Notes: generated from the sequence alone by a model not told the origin. A DNA stretch of 64,000 nt from Mariannaea sp. PMI_226 (GCA_024336345.1 JANFOG010000005.1:496001-560000), one strand, 5' to 3'. Counted from the first letter of the stretch, positions 1-11,683 are shown. A program made the numbers and translations.

Positions 1-819
1 ACTTGGTTGCGATTTGGTGCTAGCTGTGTTGTTTGCCCAGAGAATCATGTCGATAGCGGCATCAGATATAGGAATGTCGCCAAATAACGGCTCGGGTCGA
101 GTCCACACTACTTCATGCCCGTTGGCCTTGCAAAGTGTGACATACCGGTGGCTCAGGATAACATATACATGCCCATTTCCTGCAGACTCACCCAATGGTA
201 AACTGTTCATATGGCATTGCATCATCTCAAGTCCCTTTTTAGTATCCTGCGCAAGAACAAACCAAGATGATCCGGTTTGAATGAAGGTTGCCTTGGGGGC
301 CTCCCAGCTTGGCAGGTTTGCAATATGAACATAGGGCCCACCACGAGAGACATGCTCAAAGCCTGCGCGTTCCTGTAGAGCAAACTGCAGTCCTGAAATC
401 CAAATGGTAGCATAGGCTAGCTTCCTAAATGTGGTGTCATTCATTTGCCTCCGCAGAACATGGCGCCACGCATACGCAAAGTCACGCAGGACTTTGCCCT
501 GAAAAGACCTTACCCGTGGGGGAAGGTCTAAGTTCGGGTCCCAGTAAGGACCTGGAAGAGTAGGCTCTTCCAGGACTGGTGGTGACAGCGGCTGAAAGTC
601 GTCCAGAGTGAGCAGTCTTTCTCGGGCGAGTTCGAGAGGCGCCGAGCAGTATTGGTGCTCCTTCGTAAGAAGAATGACATCCTTGTCGAGGTCAAATGTC
701 CAAACACTGCCGAAAATGCCACCTCGGCGGTCACCATAAGGGTTCACAAAATCGTATGCATCTTCCCAAACCAGAGGAAGGCCTTCTTCTAACGCTGCGG
801 ATAGTTTGCCTTTCATCAT
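1..819 (-). CDS. Orphan protein, C-terminus beyond the left edge (partial)
   Basis: An uninterrupted minus-strand frame runs from an ATG at 819 to the window edge, giving 273 codons with no stop. An in-frame TGA lies just upstream, which supports this start, although an upstream exon cannot be excluded because AG acceptors lie nearby. The protein is balanced in composition, rich in Trp, Pro and aromatic residues, with no signal peptide, membrane segment or low complexity. I do not recognise a domain. A Pro-rich linker (residues about 78-100) separates an N-terminal part from a longer C-terminal part. Plus-strand frames over the same bases are short shadows. The gene continues to the left, so its full length and function cannot be judged here. 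Confidence 0.7.
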   Translation of the reverse strand, partial: MMKGKLSAALEEGLPLVWEDAYDFVNPYGDRRGGIFGSVWTFDLDKDVILLTKEHQYCSAPLELARERLLTLDDFQPLSPPVLEEPTLPGPYWDPNLDLPPRVRSFQGKVLRDFAYAWRHVLRRQMNDTTFRKLAYATIWISGLQFALQERAGFEHVSRGGPYVHIANLPSWEAPKATFIQTGSSWFVLAQDTKKGLEMMQCHMNSLPLGESAGNGHVYVILSHRYVTLCKANGHEVVWTRPEPLFGDIPISDAAIDMILWANNTASTKSQPS

Positions 820-1652
820 ATTAGCGTCTGTCAGGTACGATCCTCAACCCATGATGTTGTTTAAAGCTTACTAGCGCATTTCACTTGGCCTACAAGGATT
901 CGGAAGAACAGTTGTAGATAGGTTGCATCATCCAAATAATGTTGAGAGTACGCCCTTCGGAGAGGTGCACCGTCAGCGTGATGTTAGTATGCCACTGTCG
1001 TGAGGATTTATGGTATAGAGGTTACCTTGTGCAATAAAAACCATAACTGACAAAGGCGACATGGTTATAAGCTGGTGTGGTGGTGTGCTGGTGAGTGCTG
1101 GAGTGAAACAGACATGTAAGTCGTGCAGCTACATCCCAAATCACGTGATTATGAGCAACCCCTGCACTTTGTCACAGGCCCTGAACATATGAAGCCATAG
1201 TCGCAGTGACACAGACGCATGAAAGTAATATTTAGCGAGCTACATCCATATTTCGTTCTTAGCCAGGTAATCATCAAGGAGGTGAATCTCTTATCTAGCC
1301 TTTCTTCACGCAAGATAGTGTGTATAGTTGGCCCGACTAAGGAAATGCAAATCCAAATGCAAGCATTATCGACATTGGTGGCAGCGATCGGGTGATTGCT
1401 ATTATAAGAAGGGAAATTCTGCCCAGATAAGACGACCTGGTCGAATGCAAGGGCCACTTAGAGTTCAATATATGAATTTGTGAGTTTCGCTACTCGAGCC
1501 TGCAGCACAGAACGAGGCGCTACGCCGCTCATCCTGGGTTGTGTTTACAGAAAGCCAGGAGACAACAAAAGTATGGCCTTATAGATTAATTCTGTTCACG
1601 ATTAGAACATCCAATCACGTGACGGATTCAAGAACTCCAACCAAGCGTGTCA
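820..1652. other. Intergenic, no gene seen
   Basis: About 830 bp between the left-edge gene, whose promoter it should contain, and the tRNA-Pro gene. Only short non-conserved frames are present on both strands. I see no repeat or recognisable element. Confidence 0.5.
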
Positions 1653-1743
1653 GGTCTGGTGGTCTAGTGGTATGATTCTCGCTTAGGGAAAACCCTACAG
1701 CATAGCTTGCGAGAGGTCCCGGGTTCAATCCCCGGCCAGACCC
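1653..1743 (+). tRNA. tRNA-Pro (anticodon AGG) with a 19-nt intron
   Basis: A complete cloverleaf can be folded by eye. The acceptor stem is GGTCTGG/CCAGACC with discriminator C1743, and the T arm contains GGGTTCAATCCC. The anticodon stem is CTCGC/GCGAG around the loop TTAGGG-T, which puts anticodon AGG at 1685-1687. A 19-nt intron (1689-1707) interrupts the loop after position 37, the canonical site for nuclear tRNA introns. Its ACCCT can pair with the AGGG of the anticodon region, as in the usual pre-tRNA fold. The mature length is 72 nt before CCA addition. Internal A and B boxes serve as the Pol III promoter. Confidence 0.95.
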
Positions 1744-1746
1744 TTC

Positions 1747-1751
1747 TTTTT
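1747..1751 (+). terminator. Pol III T-run terminator of tRNA-Pro
   Basis: A run of five T residues begins four bases after the discriminator base, the expected RNA polymerase III stop. Confidence 0.7.
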
Positions 1752-3292
1752 GAACATTTACACAAATTATTTGGGAACAACAAATGGCACTGCCTCCTCC
1801 CTCCCCCCCTTTTTTGGCCGATTCTATCTCTTCACCTTACCCTATTTCCCCGTACGTGACTGAGTACATTTATCCGACTCGGTCGAAATGGATTGATGAG
1901 GCACGGTCAGAATCGGGCTCGCATGATGCTGTGACAGAAACTGCCCCATAGTAAGATATTGGTGACATAATTTTACTATGCTCCTGCTACCTTTTAAGAG
2001 AGCTTTGAGTGCTAATTGGCGGAGAATATTGTTCAAACAAAACGAGTTTCTGCGCCTGTTTCCCTTCTCTTTAAAACATAGTAAACGAAACCCGCACCCT
2101 TGCAAAACTATTTCTTGGCGACAGCGTTAAACATCTCCAGACAAAACTTGTTGCAGAAGATTCTTCACTCATGCTTAATCGAATGATGTTTTTGGCAACA
2201 CGCGGCGGGGGGTTCTCGAAAATTCCCAGCTCCTCTCTCCTGACCGAAACAACCTCCGAGACATTGTGTGCTTAAACAGGGTAGTAAATATGGAGCAGCT
2301 ATGATGAAAACAATCCTTTTCATATCTGTGCTTTACCGGTCGCAAATGATAGATGGAGTTGGTTATTTTATACACGGAGAAAAGCAACGTGATCAACAGC
2401 GATCTTCGCGATTGTTCGTTTGTGTCGAGACCCGGTGAACCTTGGCCTCTTTTGCAAATTTAAACAATCGATTGAATAAAACCTCTTTGCCATGCGTTTA
2501 ATCTGACATTTTGCTTGATCGGTATTTAGAGAGTGAAAGCTGTCACAGATAGCTGTCAAAGTCAACACATAAACTTGACGACAAACCTACTGGGCTTGTC
2601 CGCTGGCGCGTACCCACGTCAACAACACAATCATGCCTCCTCCGCTCGGCACCGCAAAGGGTTGAGAGCGGCTCCGCGATTCTCCACTGATACCTCGCAT
2701 CTTACTATTGGAGCTTGTATCAGTTCTCGGACGGAGCAAGTTTCCACTCCGCCTTTGACACCTTTCATTTGGTGCCTTGAGTGAAGGAGACTCTGCATCA
2801 AGGACGGACAGCATTCTCAAACTCAGGACGGATGTTGTTGTCGCCTCGCTTGAGTAGAAAATAAAGTAGTAAATAGAGTATTGAATAAATTCTATGCGCT
2901 GCAGCATGAAGCTATCGCAACGCCGAATGTTTCCCTTGGCGCCGCTGTCGATCTTGGCGCAATTGCTGAGGCGGGACGCTTTGAGCGAAACCATCCCAAA
3001 CAGCGGTTCAAACAATTGCAGAATTTCTGATCGCCGCGATGCGACACGGATCGTAACAGATATGATCAGCCATAGTTTGGTACTAGCGATGGACTTGATC
3101 TATAAAGGTCTCTCGAGAAATCCATTTATTCCACAAATGCATCACATTGATGACTAGTTCTCTTCTCGCGCCCTTCTACTTTTCTCTCTGCTGCTGGAGG
3201 TCCTGGTGATCCCGCGCATTTGTTTCATTTCATTTCTGTATAATAACATTTTTTTTCTCTTCTTAAGTGCAGGCACATCTCTTTATTTCACA
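1752..3292. other. Intergenic and promoter of the Egh16-like gene
   Basis: About 1.5 kb without a supportable gene. A minus-strand frame at 2587-3015 starts with TTG, has no family resemblance and was not accepted. A TATAAA at 3101-3106 lies about 190 bp upstream of the next ATG and is a candidate core promoter element. The stretch just before the ATG is T-rich, as expected for a fungal leader. Confidence 0.4.
3101..3106 (+). promoter_or_regulatory. Candidate TATA box for the Egh16-like gene
   Basis: TATAAA lies in the leader region about 190 bp before the ATG at 3293. This distance implies a 5' UTR of roughly 150 nt. The call rests on position and consensus only. Confidence 0.35.
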
Positions 3293-4665
3293 ATGTTTCG
3301 CCCTCGTGCTTTTCTTGCTTTGTCTCTGGCTGGTCTGGTTCAGAGTCACGGTGTTATTCTCAACGCCCAGGGAATTGACGGGTCTCCCAATAGCGTTGGG
3401 TTCCAAGGTATGAAACAACAACACTATTTTCAAAGAACTCACCAGTGACAAGTCTGCCAAGTTGATCCTGTGATTGCTCGCAATTGTACAACCATCAATC
3501 CTTGCCAGCAAGACGCCACCATTATCCGCGACGCAGAAATAAAAGCCAATGTCGTAAACGAGTGCGGCCGAACCGAGCTGACCGGAAACATTGATGTGGG
3601 AGAGAACACCGAGAACGCTTTAGCTGCTAAGCAAGTTACCCAAGTCAAAGCCGGTAGCAAGATCACAGTGACAATTCACCAAGTCAATGCAGATGGTGCT
3701 GGACCCTATGCGTGCGACCTTGACGAGACTAGCAACAGTGGCCTTATCAGTCAGGTGAGCCGAGTGCAATTCACCGCATTGTTGATCATCATACTGACCC
3801 ATTTCTCAAGAACCTTACCGTCACAAACAATGTCCCCGGAACCAATGGCTTCTCTCAAGCTAAGGCTCAGTCATTCAATATTACTGTCCAAATGCCCGAC
3901 AAGTTCACTTGTACCGGCGCGTCAACTGGCAATGTCTGCACTGTTCGCTGCCGCAACAATGCATTGGCTGGTCCCTTTGGTGGTTGCTTCGCAGTTCAGC
4001 AGGTCGACACCGACAAAAAGACCAACGTAGCAAACTCCATTCAGACCGAGCAATCACTGGACGACGTCTTGGAGCAAGTGCAGCAGAACCAAGCCGATTT
4101 CAAGGTCGCAGTAGAAGCAAATAGGAATGCTGGCTCCGAGGAAAGCGAACAGAATCTTGCCGCTGTCAACGCGATTCTTAGCAACACTGTCGTGACTAGA
4201 AATTTTGCTCAAGAAACTCCGACAGTTGTCAAGGGGAGAAATAGACAAAAAACTTCTGATCCAGACTGCAATACGGCGACGTCAGCTGCACAAGATGTCA
4301 TAACCGCGACAGCTACAAATTCCACCCCCACGATCCCGTCTCTTGCGACCACGGCAGGTGAAGAGATCATCACCACAGCCATCACACCGATTGGTGCCCA
4401 GACGACGGATGCCACTGCTGACCGAACCGGTGGAAACGGCAACGGTAATGGCCAGAATGGCAACAATGGTCGGAATGGAAAGAACAGAGAAGGCAAAAGC
4501 CGCGGAGGAAGCCAGAATACAAACCAAAGGCAGCCTCAACGTAGCAGCCAGGGTCAGAACAATGCAAAAAATAATGGGTTCAGTCGTTTTGGGAATGGTA
4601 AATTTGGTAGCGTTCCTCGAGGTTTGAGGTGGGCGAGGCGAATGGCAAATTCAGATCGCGAATGA
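3293..4665 (+). CDS. Egh16-like (GAS1/MAS3 family) secreted protein
   Basis: Three exons (3293-3407, 3453-3754, 3811-4665) encode 423 aa. The first 18 residues form a clear signal peptide. The predicted mature protein begins with His in HGVILNAQG, followed by the Egh16/GEgh16-family core with conserved cysteines (ARNC..NPC, NECG, YACDLD, FTCTG..CTVRCRN). Members of this family were first noted as infection-stage or appressorium-induced proteins in plant-pathogenic fungi. They act outside the cell and their biochemical role is poorly defined. After the core come an acidic/Gln-rich stretch, a Thr-rich stretch and a roughly 85-residue Asn/Gly/Arg-rich disordered tail that ends strongly basic. 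Introns are 45 and 56 bp. Family assignment is from recognised sequence features; any virulence role is inference. Confidence 0.85.
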
Positions 4666-4900
4666 TGAGCCAGAAACACTTGAGGGTGAGACTGATAGCG
4701 TGATCAGTATAAATTGAGGGGTATATTTTATGTATCGCTATGTGTTTCGTTCGTCTTCCAAAATTGGAGAACTGATCTTGGTATCTTGGGTCCATGCCTT
4801 GTGATTGGGTTCCCTTACTCTAACTTACCCGACTGCTGCCTCTTTGTGTGCAAATGCCGACATTGATTCGCATCGCTTTTGTTATTGTGTACCGTATCGA

Positions 4901-5800
4901 TTAATTTTTTCCCAGCATCACCTTCTGAGGTAATGTCTGAATCCCTTGTTGCTGTTGAGCAATTCTCGTATCATACACCTTTCGGTCAATGGATCTAAAG
5001 TCGAACACGCCATCCAGCTCATTTCGAATGCCCAAGAGCTGGTCCTGAACCTTGCGGATCTCATCTGGCTTATGATCCTGTAGAACATGTGCTTTGACGA
5101 AAAGGAACCAGCGCTTTTGTGTGTCAACGGTTATGAGGTTTTCCCAAGCTGGTAATTTGGCCTCAGGCGCGGCTGGTACCCAGCCACTCGGCGTGGTGGG
5201 GGCGTAATTTGGAGCATACGCATAGGGATAGTATTGCCTTACGAGACAAAACTCGATATCCTCGCGAAAAAAACGATAAATCTCCTCAATTGTCTCTCCT
5301 TTCAAGCTGGGACGAGTTAGCTCCCTTCAACAACTGCAGAAGCGAGGTTCAGCGTACGTGTGTTGGTTGTCTCGCATCACAGATGGAAGCTTCTTCTGAT
5401 CCCACAGCTCGACCTTTTTGCGTTGAGTAAGGACTGGACGTCCATGAGGCGGATCCGGGAAGTCAGTCCACCGCAAAGTCCCGGGCGTCGAATCAAGATC
5501 TACTGAGCGCGCATTCGGGCCCAAGTCGCTATCTTTCAGGATGTCATACCGCACTTGCAGTATGAACGATTGTCGGGTGAGATTCTGGTGAATCTCTTTC
5601 CACAAAAGGCCAACTTCTTTCCGGATAGGCTTGTCAATCGAACTCTGGTTCGAGATACCAACAGGTCTCGGAGGGCCCTGGAATAGGAGAACCCGGTGGA
5701 AGCTTTCCCAGGGAGACATGCCACAGAGACCAGAGAGGACGGCACAGGCAGCGCCGAAGTCGCCATCCTCGACGAGGGCAGTGAGGAACACCTCGTACAT
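4901..5800 (-). CDS. MED18: Mediator complex subunit 18 (Med18/Srb5)
   Basis: Two exons (5800-5358 and 5306-4901) flank a 51-bp GTACGC..CAG intron and give 282 aa, normal for filamentous-fungal Med18. Recognisable family blocks are the start MYEVFLTALVED, then GMSPWESFHRVL, LRWTDFPDPP and LTQRKKVELW. The C-terminal exon carries FDFRSIDRKVYDTRIAQQ and ends LPQKVMLG. Med18 sits in the Mediator head with Med20 and Med8 and links activators to RNA polymerase II at promoters. The gene is divergent from the PNKP gene with 340 bp between start codons, so the two probably share a bidirectional promoter. Confidence 0.93.
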
Positions 5801-6140
5801 GTTGGAAAAGAGTTGGGTAACAGCGCTTCCAAAGCTTTCTCAATAACCGTTAATATCGAATTTGGCCTGATTAAATCGCGAAAACATGCAAGTGCTGGGT
5901 CATTGTGTTTGATGGCTTTGGGCCACTGGCAAGCAGATGATGAAGCCCCACCAAGGTATCGCGAGAAGCTTGATGTGTCACGTGACCTCGCGTTGCTGCC
6001 TTCCAGCTGACGCGATAGCTGAGTGGGCTAAAACTTGGGCGCCACGCCTACATCCTCAGGGTCTTTAAGCATTGGCATATATCCAAACAACAGCAGCTTC
6101 TGGTCTGAATGAAAGTGTTTTCGAGAATCATCTGCCTAAA
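5801..6140. promoter_or_regulatory. Shared divergent promoter of MED18 and PNKP genes
   Basis: 340 bp separate the two divergent ATGs. No TATA box stands out, as is usual for housekeeping promoters. There is no coding potential consistent with either neighbour. Confidence 0.55.
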
Positions 6141-7661
6141 ATGGTTTCAAACAGTCCCAAAGGCAAGCGCAAAGCTTCCAGTGCGCCCATTTCTCCACCG
6201 CCCGTCAAACGCAAGGTTCAAAGCGGAACTACCAGTACAAAACCCCTCCAAGCCTCCCCGAGATCTACGAGCGAACTTTGACTGACGGACCTGGATCTAG
6301 AGAATGCGGTAGCAAATTTCTTCACGCCAGCGTCACAGAAACCAAAAGATAGGACAACGTGGTCCGAACGAAGCCCGAATGACGAAACCCCTGCAACTCT
6401 CCTAGTTGGTCGATTTGAACCAGAGACACCAGAAGTCAAGACTGTCAAAAGAACAAAAATTGCAGCCTTCGACTTTGACTCGACCCTTATCGCAACAGCA
6501 TCAGGGAAGAAGCATAGTAGTGGCCCCACAGATTGGAAGTGGTGGAACAGTTGTGTTCCTCAACGACTCCGAGAACTCTATGACAAGGAGGGTTATCGCG
6601 TGGTTATCATCTCTAATCAAGGCGGACTCACTCTTCACTTCGATAACAACTATAAAGGACCAAAGGCTTCCGCACAGAAGCGCGTAAGCGAATTTAAGCA
6701 AAAGTGCAATGCTGTGTTGACTAATCTCAACCTCCCGACGACTATATACGCCGCTACGGGACGAGACAACTACAGAAAGCCTCGAATAGGGATGTGGAAA
6801 GAACTTTGCAATGACTACGATCTGAATGAGGATGAAGTGGACCTTGAAAATAGCTTCTTTATTGGGGACGCGGGAGGAAGAACTGCCTCGCTGGGGAAAG
6901 GATCAGGAGGAGTCGCAGCGGTCGCCAAAGACTTCAGTTGCTCCGATCGGAATTTTGCGCACAACGCGGGCATCGTATACCAAACCCCAGAAGAATTCTT
7001 CTTGGGTGAAGCCCCACGGACTTTTGTCCGAGAATTTGACTTGGCAGACCACCAATTCATCCCAGAAGAAGAGTCATCTGCCAAGACATCAAAGGTGAAC
7101 TTTGAGAAGACAAACAACCAGGATATTGTCCTATTTTGTGGACCACCGGGGGCCGGAAAGAGCACATTTTATTGGAACCACCTCGAACCGCTGGGATATC
7201 AGAGGATTAACCAGGATACGCTTAAGACTCGTGACAAGTGCTTACAGGCAGCGCGAGAGTACCTAACAGTTGGTCAATCCATCGCAATTGGTCTGCACCC
7301 CACACTCTTCCCCTCGTTTCGAATGGCTCACTGACCAAGCCCTATTGCAGACAACACGAATGCCGATCCCAACACCCGCTCGGTGTGGATTGAATTGGCT
7401 AAGAAGCATAACGTTCCTATTCGTTGCATCTGGTTCACAACACCCCTCACGCTATGCGAACACAATGACGTGGTTCGAGCTCTTAATTCCACGATGAATC
7501 CTGAGTCCAGACAGGCGCTCCCCAAGCTAGCCTTCAACGGCTTTGCATCGCGATACAAGGTCCCAGTGATCAAGGAAGGGTTCCAGGATGTGACAGAGGT
7601 CCAATTTCAATTCCGGGGTACTAAGGAAGAGTATGACATATGGGGCCGGTACTGGTCATAA
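6141..7661 (+). CDS. pnk1: Polynucleotide kinase 3'-phosphatase (PNKP)
   Basis: Three exons (6141-6234, 6301-7290, 7351-7661) encode 464 aa. The HAD phosphatase domain has the nucleophile motif DFDST at residues 89-93, then VIISNQGG and GDAGGR. The kinase domain has a P-loop GPPGAGKST at 312-320 and INQD. It continues in the last exon with DNTNADPNTRSVW, which is conserved in PNK kinases. The enzyme removes 3'-phosphates and phosphorylates 5'-OH ends during single- and double-strand break repair in the nucleus. The N-terminus is basic (KRK motifs, probable NLS) and, once intron 1 is removed, contains VANFF, a possible degenerate PCNA-binding motif. Intron 1 has a GTACAA donor; intron 2 has a weak GTCTGC donor but keeps the family sequence. 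Confidence 0.92.
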
Positions 7662-8537
7662 GGAACAAGGAGACAGGCTTTCTCATGCCATCTTGCTACG
7701 AGGGTTGGCTCTGCAACCTCAAACCCGCGATATTGTGTAATAGGAAGCAGAGATGCCCACAATACTAGGCAGCACAGAAACGCTGAGGGGACATCAAGTG
7801 GCTCCGTTATCGTCTCGCTCTCCGCTCTCGAAGAAGGATGACCAACCGTTTCTAGCATTGATCAGACAAGTGCCCGTGTCATCACCCGGGATCCTCCGCA
7901 CTCTTCCTCTTTGGCCTGACCCTTCGAGATGGCACCCAGGGTTGGTGTTCCGCCTCCTGTACTGAATGAAAGGAGCCGGACCGATTCCATACTCTTTTCA
8001 ACCTAGGCCTTCAGTCACTCACCGCACATCGCGGTACGTACCCTCGACGGAAAGATGTCCGATTATGCATACAGAGAGCCATGCCGCCATGCCTGAGGGG
8101 TTCGCGGGGTCAGCTAACCTAATGGGGTCCGCATCTCACCTTGCATCTATGACAGCGGGCTAAGCTCTGACTTTTTTTTTTTCTTTCGAAATAAAGAATC
8201 AATCAAACCTCGGGGACTTGGCAGGGCGCGAGTTTGCTAGTCCCCACGCCTGAATTAACCATATTTTCAGCCCCTTGTTAGGTACCTCAACTAAGGCCTG
8301 AATCTGCATGACTCGCCACGCCGCCGCTTCTCTCTTGACAGTGGCAAGTACCGTAAAGAACTCCAAAAATACCCGTTGGTAGCTAGCGCTTAGATACATT
8401 TCACCTCGCTGAGCCATAGGCTTTGCCATCGCTTGTTGCTGTGTGTATGGAATATGCCGAAACTCTTCGGCTTGCTGCACCTACTATGTACATGGTAAGG
8501 GACTAAGAACATTAATTAGCTTCCGGGATCATACTTC

Positions 8538-8555
8538 CCGTCACCGTCACCGTCA
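8538..8555. repeat. (CCGTCA)3 short tandem repeat
   Basis: Three exact copies of CCGTCA lie in the gene-free region upstream of the sugar transporter. Confidence 0.8.
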
Positions 8556-9445
8556 CCATCTATTTTTAAAGACTGTCATTAATTACGAGATGGGAGAGTT
8601 CCGGTCAGAACTCGTTGCTCTGTTTCGTGTGCCAAAATCACCTCTAGCAGCGACGGTATTATTAATCATGGTGCACGAAGTAGGCCAATTTGGGTTTCAA
8701 GTCGCTTAAACCTCGCCAACAGTACCAGTGCCACCATCCGCATTATCATTACCGAGCGCAATAACTTGTCATTGATGACAGTGGACACCGCCATGAATCG
8801 TGCTCCCTACATGACTACATCACGATGCAGGGAGCGGACCAGTCTTCCCCTCATTCAAGTGGGGCAGGATATTGTCTACTACCGTGTGCACTTTTGGAGG
8901 TGCCCTTTGTTGGAGAGAGATAGAGCGGCCTGTCTCTGGTCAATGGTTGTACAGTACACTTCGCCAAGACCCCTTCCCTTCGGATGCCGTCCCTCGTTGT
9001 CTTGGCTGCTTGGCTCTTGGCATTGAGGCTGAATCATAACAACATCAACAACAAAAAGAACCTACATCACAGCATATATCGAAATTAGCGAGACTTAGAC
9101 ATGAATTTGAAGAATTTCAACGGAAAAAGAAGACCGTCTTTTGAAGTTTGTACCAGGATATTGGCCTCGGTTTGCCTTTAGCAACTGCCTCTTTGGGTTG
9201 CAGATCATCACCTCCCGGTCTTCTCTACTAACACTAGCACCAACACCAGGCTATGTTGCAACGACCACGAATTATATGCATATGTACAATAGTCATACGT
9301 ACATGGTAGTACATGGTTTCACGTAGTTCTTGCACTACTGTACTCCATAACTGCGGAGTAACTACGGAGTAAGTCGTCCTGTAATAATCCTGGTTGTTTG
9401 GCTCAATCTTGGTCGCGCACGTTTTTTTTCTTCTTCCTGATCCTA

Positions 9446-9541
9446 CCCCACGGATTGCCCCAACCATGAATATGAGGGGAAATGAAACGAGTGCTGCGAA
9501 GTCTGTCACCGATTGCGGCAGATGGGGTAGGGAACCTCCGC
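9446..9541. promoter_or_regulatory. Candidate CreA/CRE1 carbon-repression sites
   Basis: CCCCAC at 9446-9451 and CTCCGC at 9536-9541 match the reverse of the CreA/CRE1 consensus SYGGRG. They lie about 270-360 bp upstream of the sugar-transporter ATG. Paired sites within 100 bp are typical of CreA-repressed transporter genes. The motif is short, so this is only suggestive. Confidence 0.3.
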
Positions 9542-9809
9542 CCCAAGGGGGGCGACTTAAGTGTGCATCTTAACCATGCGTGGCTTTCTTCCCCGTGTGA
9601 GACTGAGCTAAACTTTAAGGGAAAAAAACATCCCGGTTTCCAAATGTAGAAAATGAGCAGCTGCTCATGAGTTCTGTGTCAAGGTGAATAAATAGAGCCT
9701 GGTTGTCTCCCTCTTCATCGTCCGGTTCTCTTCTATTCCTGCTCCGCATTCCTCCCTCGGGCCTTCTCCATCCCTCTTCTCCCCGACCTGCCCTTCGTAT
9801 TTTGTCAAA

Positions 9810-11683
9810 ATGGCTGGCGGTGTAAAGAAGCCGGTCAACGTCTTCAAGTTGAAAGACATTGGCGAGCCCAAGGGCGTATTCAACTGGAGACTATGGTTTT
9901 CTGTCGTCTCTTTCGCCCTGCTCGGTGCGGCTCGTGGTATCGATGAGGGTCTCATCTCGGGTGCCTTCAAGTCTCATAACTTCCAAGAAGCTATTCACTA
10001 TGACTCCTACTCCAAGGTTGCCCAGGCCAACATCAAGGCCAATGTGTCTGCCATGGTCCAGATCGGATCCGTCGCTGGCGCTCTCATGTAAGTTCAGCAC
10101 CTTCTTGGTCAACTTACTTTGATAAATGTCCTCCATTGACTAACAACTGTGGTGTAGTGCTTTCCTAGTCTGTGATCGCATCGGCCGTATCTGGGCTACT
10201 CGATTCCTCTGCACTCTCTGGGCTGTAGGTATTGCCATCTTCATGGCTGGTGGTGTCAAGGGAAACCTCGGTGCCATCTACGCCGGTCGATTTATTGCTG
10301 GTCTGGGTGTTGGCCAGACTCCTGTTGTTGGGTATGTGTTCATGAAGAACATATGATGGAGTGATGAAGTTCGCTCGAAGCTAACATTTTTTTTTTTTTT
10401 TACAGTCCTGTATATATCGCTGAGATTGCCCCTGCCGCTGTTCGTGGTCTCTGCACCTGTATCTTCACGTAAGTATCAACTCAATGAACTTGATGTGTGT
10501 ACCGACTAACTTATTGTAAAGGGGAGCTGTTTATCTCGGGATCGTCCTTGCCTACTTCTCCAACTATGGCTCTGCGCTGCACATCGCAGAGACTAGCCAC
10601 AACCAGTGGATGGTCCCTACCAGTCTCCACATCATGATGTCGGGCATCATCTTCATCCTCAGCTTCTTCCAGTACGAGTCCCCTCGCTTCCTTGTCAAGC
10701 AGGGTAAGCCCGACGAGGCCGCTCAAGTCATGAGCCGACTGCGACGACAGCCTGTCGATGGCGAGTACGTTATCAATGAGATTTCCAACATCCAAACTGC
10801 TCTCGACCACGAGCTCGAGGCTACCCGTGGCGTTGGTTGGCTCGGCAAGCTCAAGGAGATGTTTCTCGTCCCCAGTAACCTCTACCGCCTCTACCTCAGC
10901 ACCATGGTCCAGTTCCTTTCTCAATGGTCCGGCGCTGGATCCATCACTCTCTACGCTCCCGATCTTTTCAGCTTGCTCGGAATTACTGGAAGTCAGGAAT
11001 CGCTGCTTGTCACTGCGGTCTTTGGTATCGTCAAGATGACTGCTGCCTTGATCTGCGCCCTATTCCTTGTCGATGTCATTGGCCGTAAGCGAGCACTGTT
11101 GACTGGTATCACCCTGCAGACCATCTCCATGATCTACGTCGCTTCGTTCTTGACTGCTGTTCCCGAACTTGGTGTTGTGGATGGTTTCGTCCTCCCCGAC
11201 AAGGACAAGGGCAGCAGCCGAGGTGCCATCGCCATGATCTATGTCTCAGGTGCCGGTTGGGCTCTTGGCTGGAACTCCATGCAGTACCTCCTCACTGCCG
11301 AGTTGTTCCCTCTGCGTATCCGAGCCCTCGCTACCTCTTGGGCCATGACTCTCCACTTCGCCAACCAGTACGGCAACTCTCGCGCAGTCCCCAACATGCT
11401 TCTCCCTGTATCCGACGGTGGTATCTCCCCCAAGGGAACCTTCTGGTGCTTCGCTGCGGTCACTTTTATCGGTGGACTCTGGGTGTGGTTCTCCGTGCCA
11501 GAGACCAGCGGTCGTAGCCTGGAGAGCATGGACGACCTGTTCGATTTACCCTGGTACAAGATTGGTCTCCACGGAAACAAGGATGCCGATGCCAAGGATA
11601 TGGCTATGTCTGAGAAGCAGCGCATGGCGGCTGAAGACGCCGGCGTGGAGATTGTTGAGGACTCGCGAAAGCACCATGTTTGA
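9810..11683 (+). CDS. MFS sugar transporter, quinate/monosaccharide permease type
   Basis: Four exons (9810-10087, 10158-10331, 10406-10468, 10522-11683) encode 558 aa, normal for a 12-TM fungal sugar porter. Signature segments are ARGIDEGLISG in TM1, CDRIGR in loop 2-3 and GRFIAGLGVGQTPVVGPVY. After the central loop come YESPRFL and QWSGAGSITLYAP, and PETSGRSLESMDDLF closes TM12. The start MAGGVKKPVNVFKLKD resembles quinate/sugar permeases of the QutD-like group. It should act at the plasma membrane as a proton symporter; the actual sugar or aromatic acid cannot be read from sequence. All introns are 53-74 bp GT-AG; intron 2 ends in a long T tract before CAG. Confidence 0.9.

Larger units (their letters stand above)
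7662..9809. other. 2.1-kb intergenic region and sugar-transporter promoter
   Basis: No gene is supportable; the frames are short and unconserved. The region contains a (CCGTCA)3 run at 8538-8555 and a pair of near-repeated CGGAGTAA/GGAGTAA words near 9352-9373. The 300 bp before the transporter ATG have GC-rich SYGGRG-type hexamers and a pyrimidine-rich leader near 9710-9790. Confidence 0.45.

Noticed and set aside
2587..3015. 142-codon minus-strand frame
   Set aside because: It starts with TTG, shows no family features, and overlaps the likely promoter of the Egh16-like gene.
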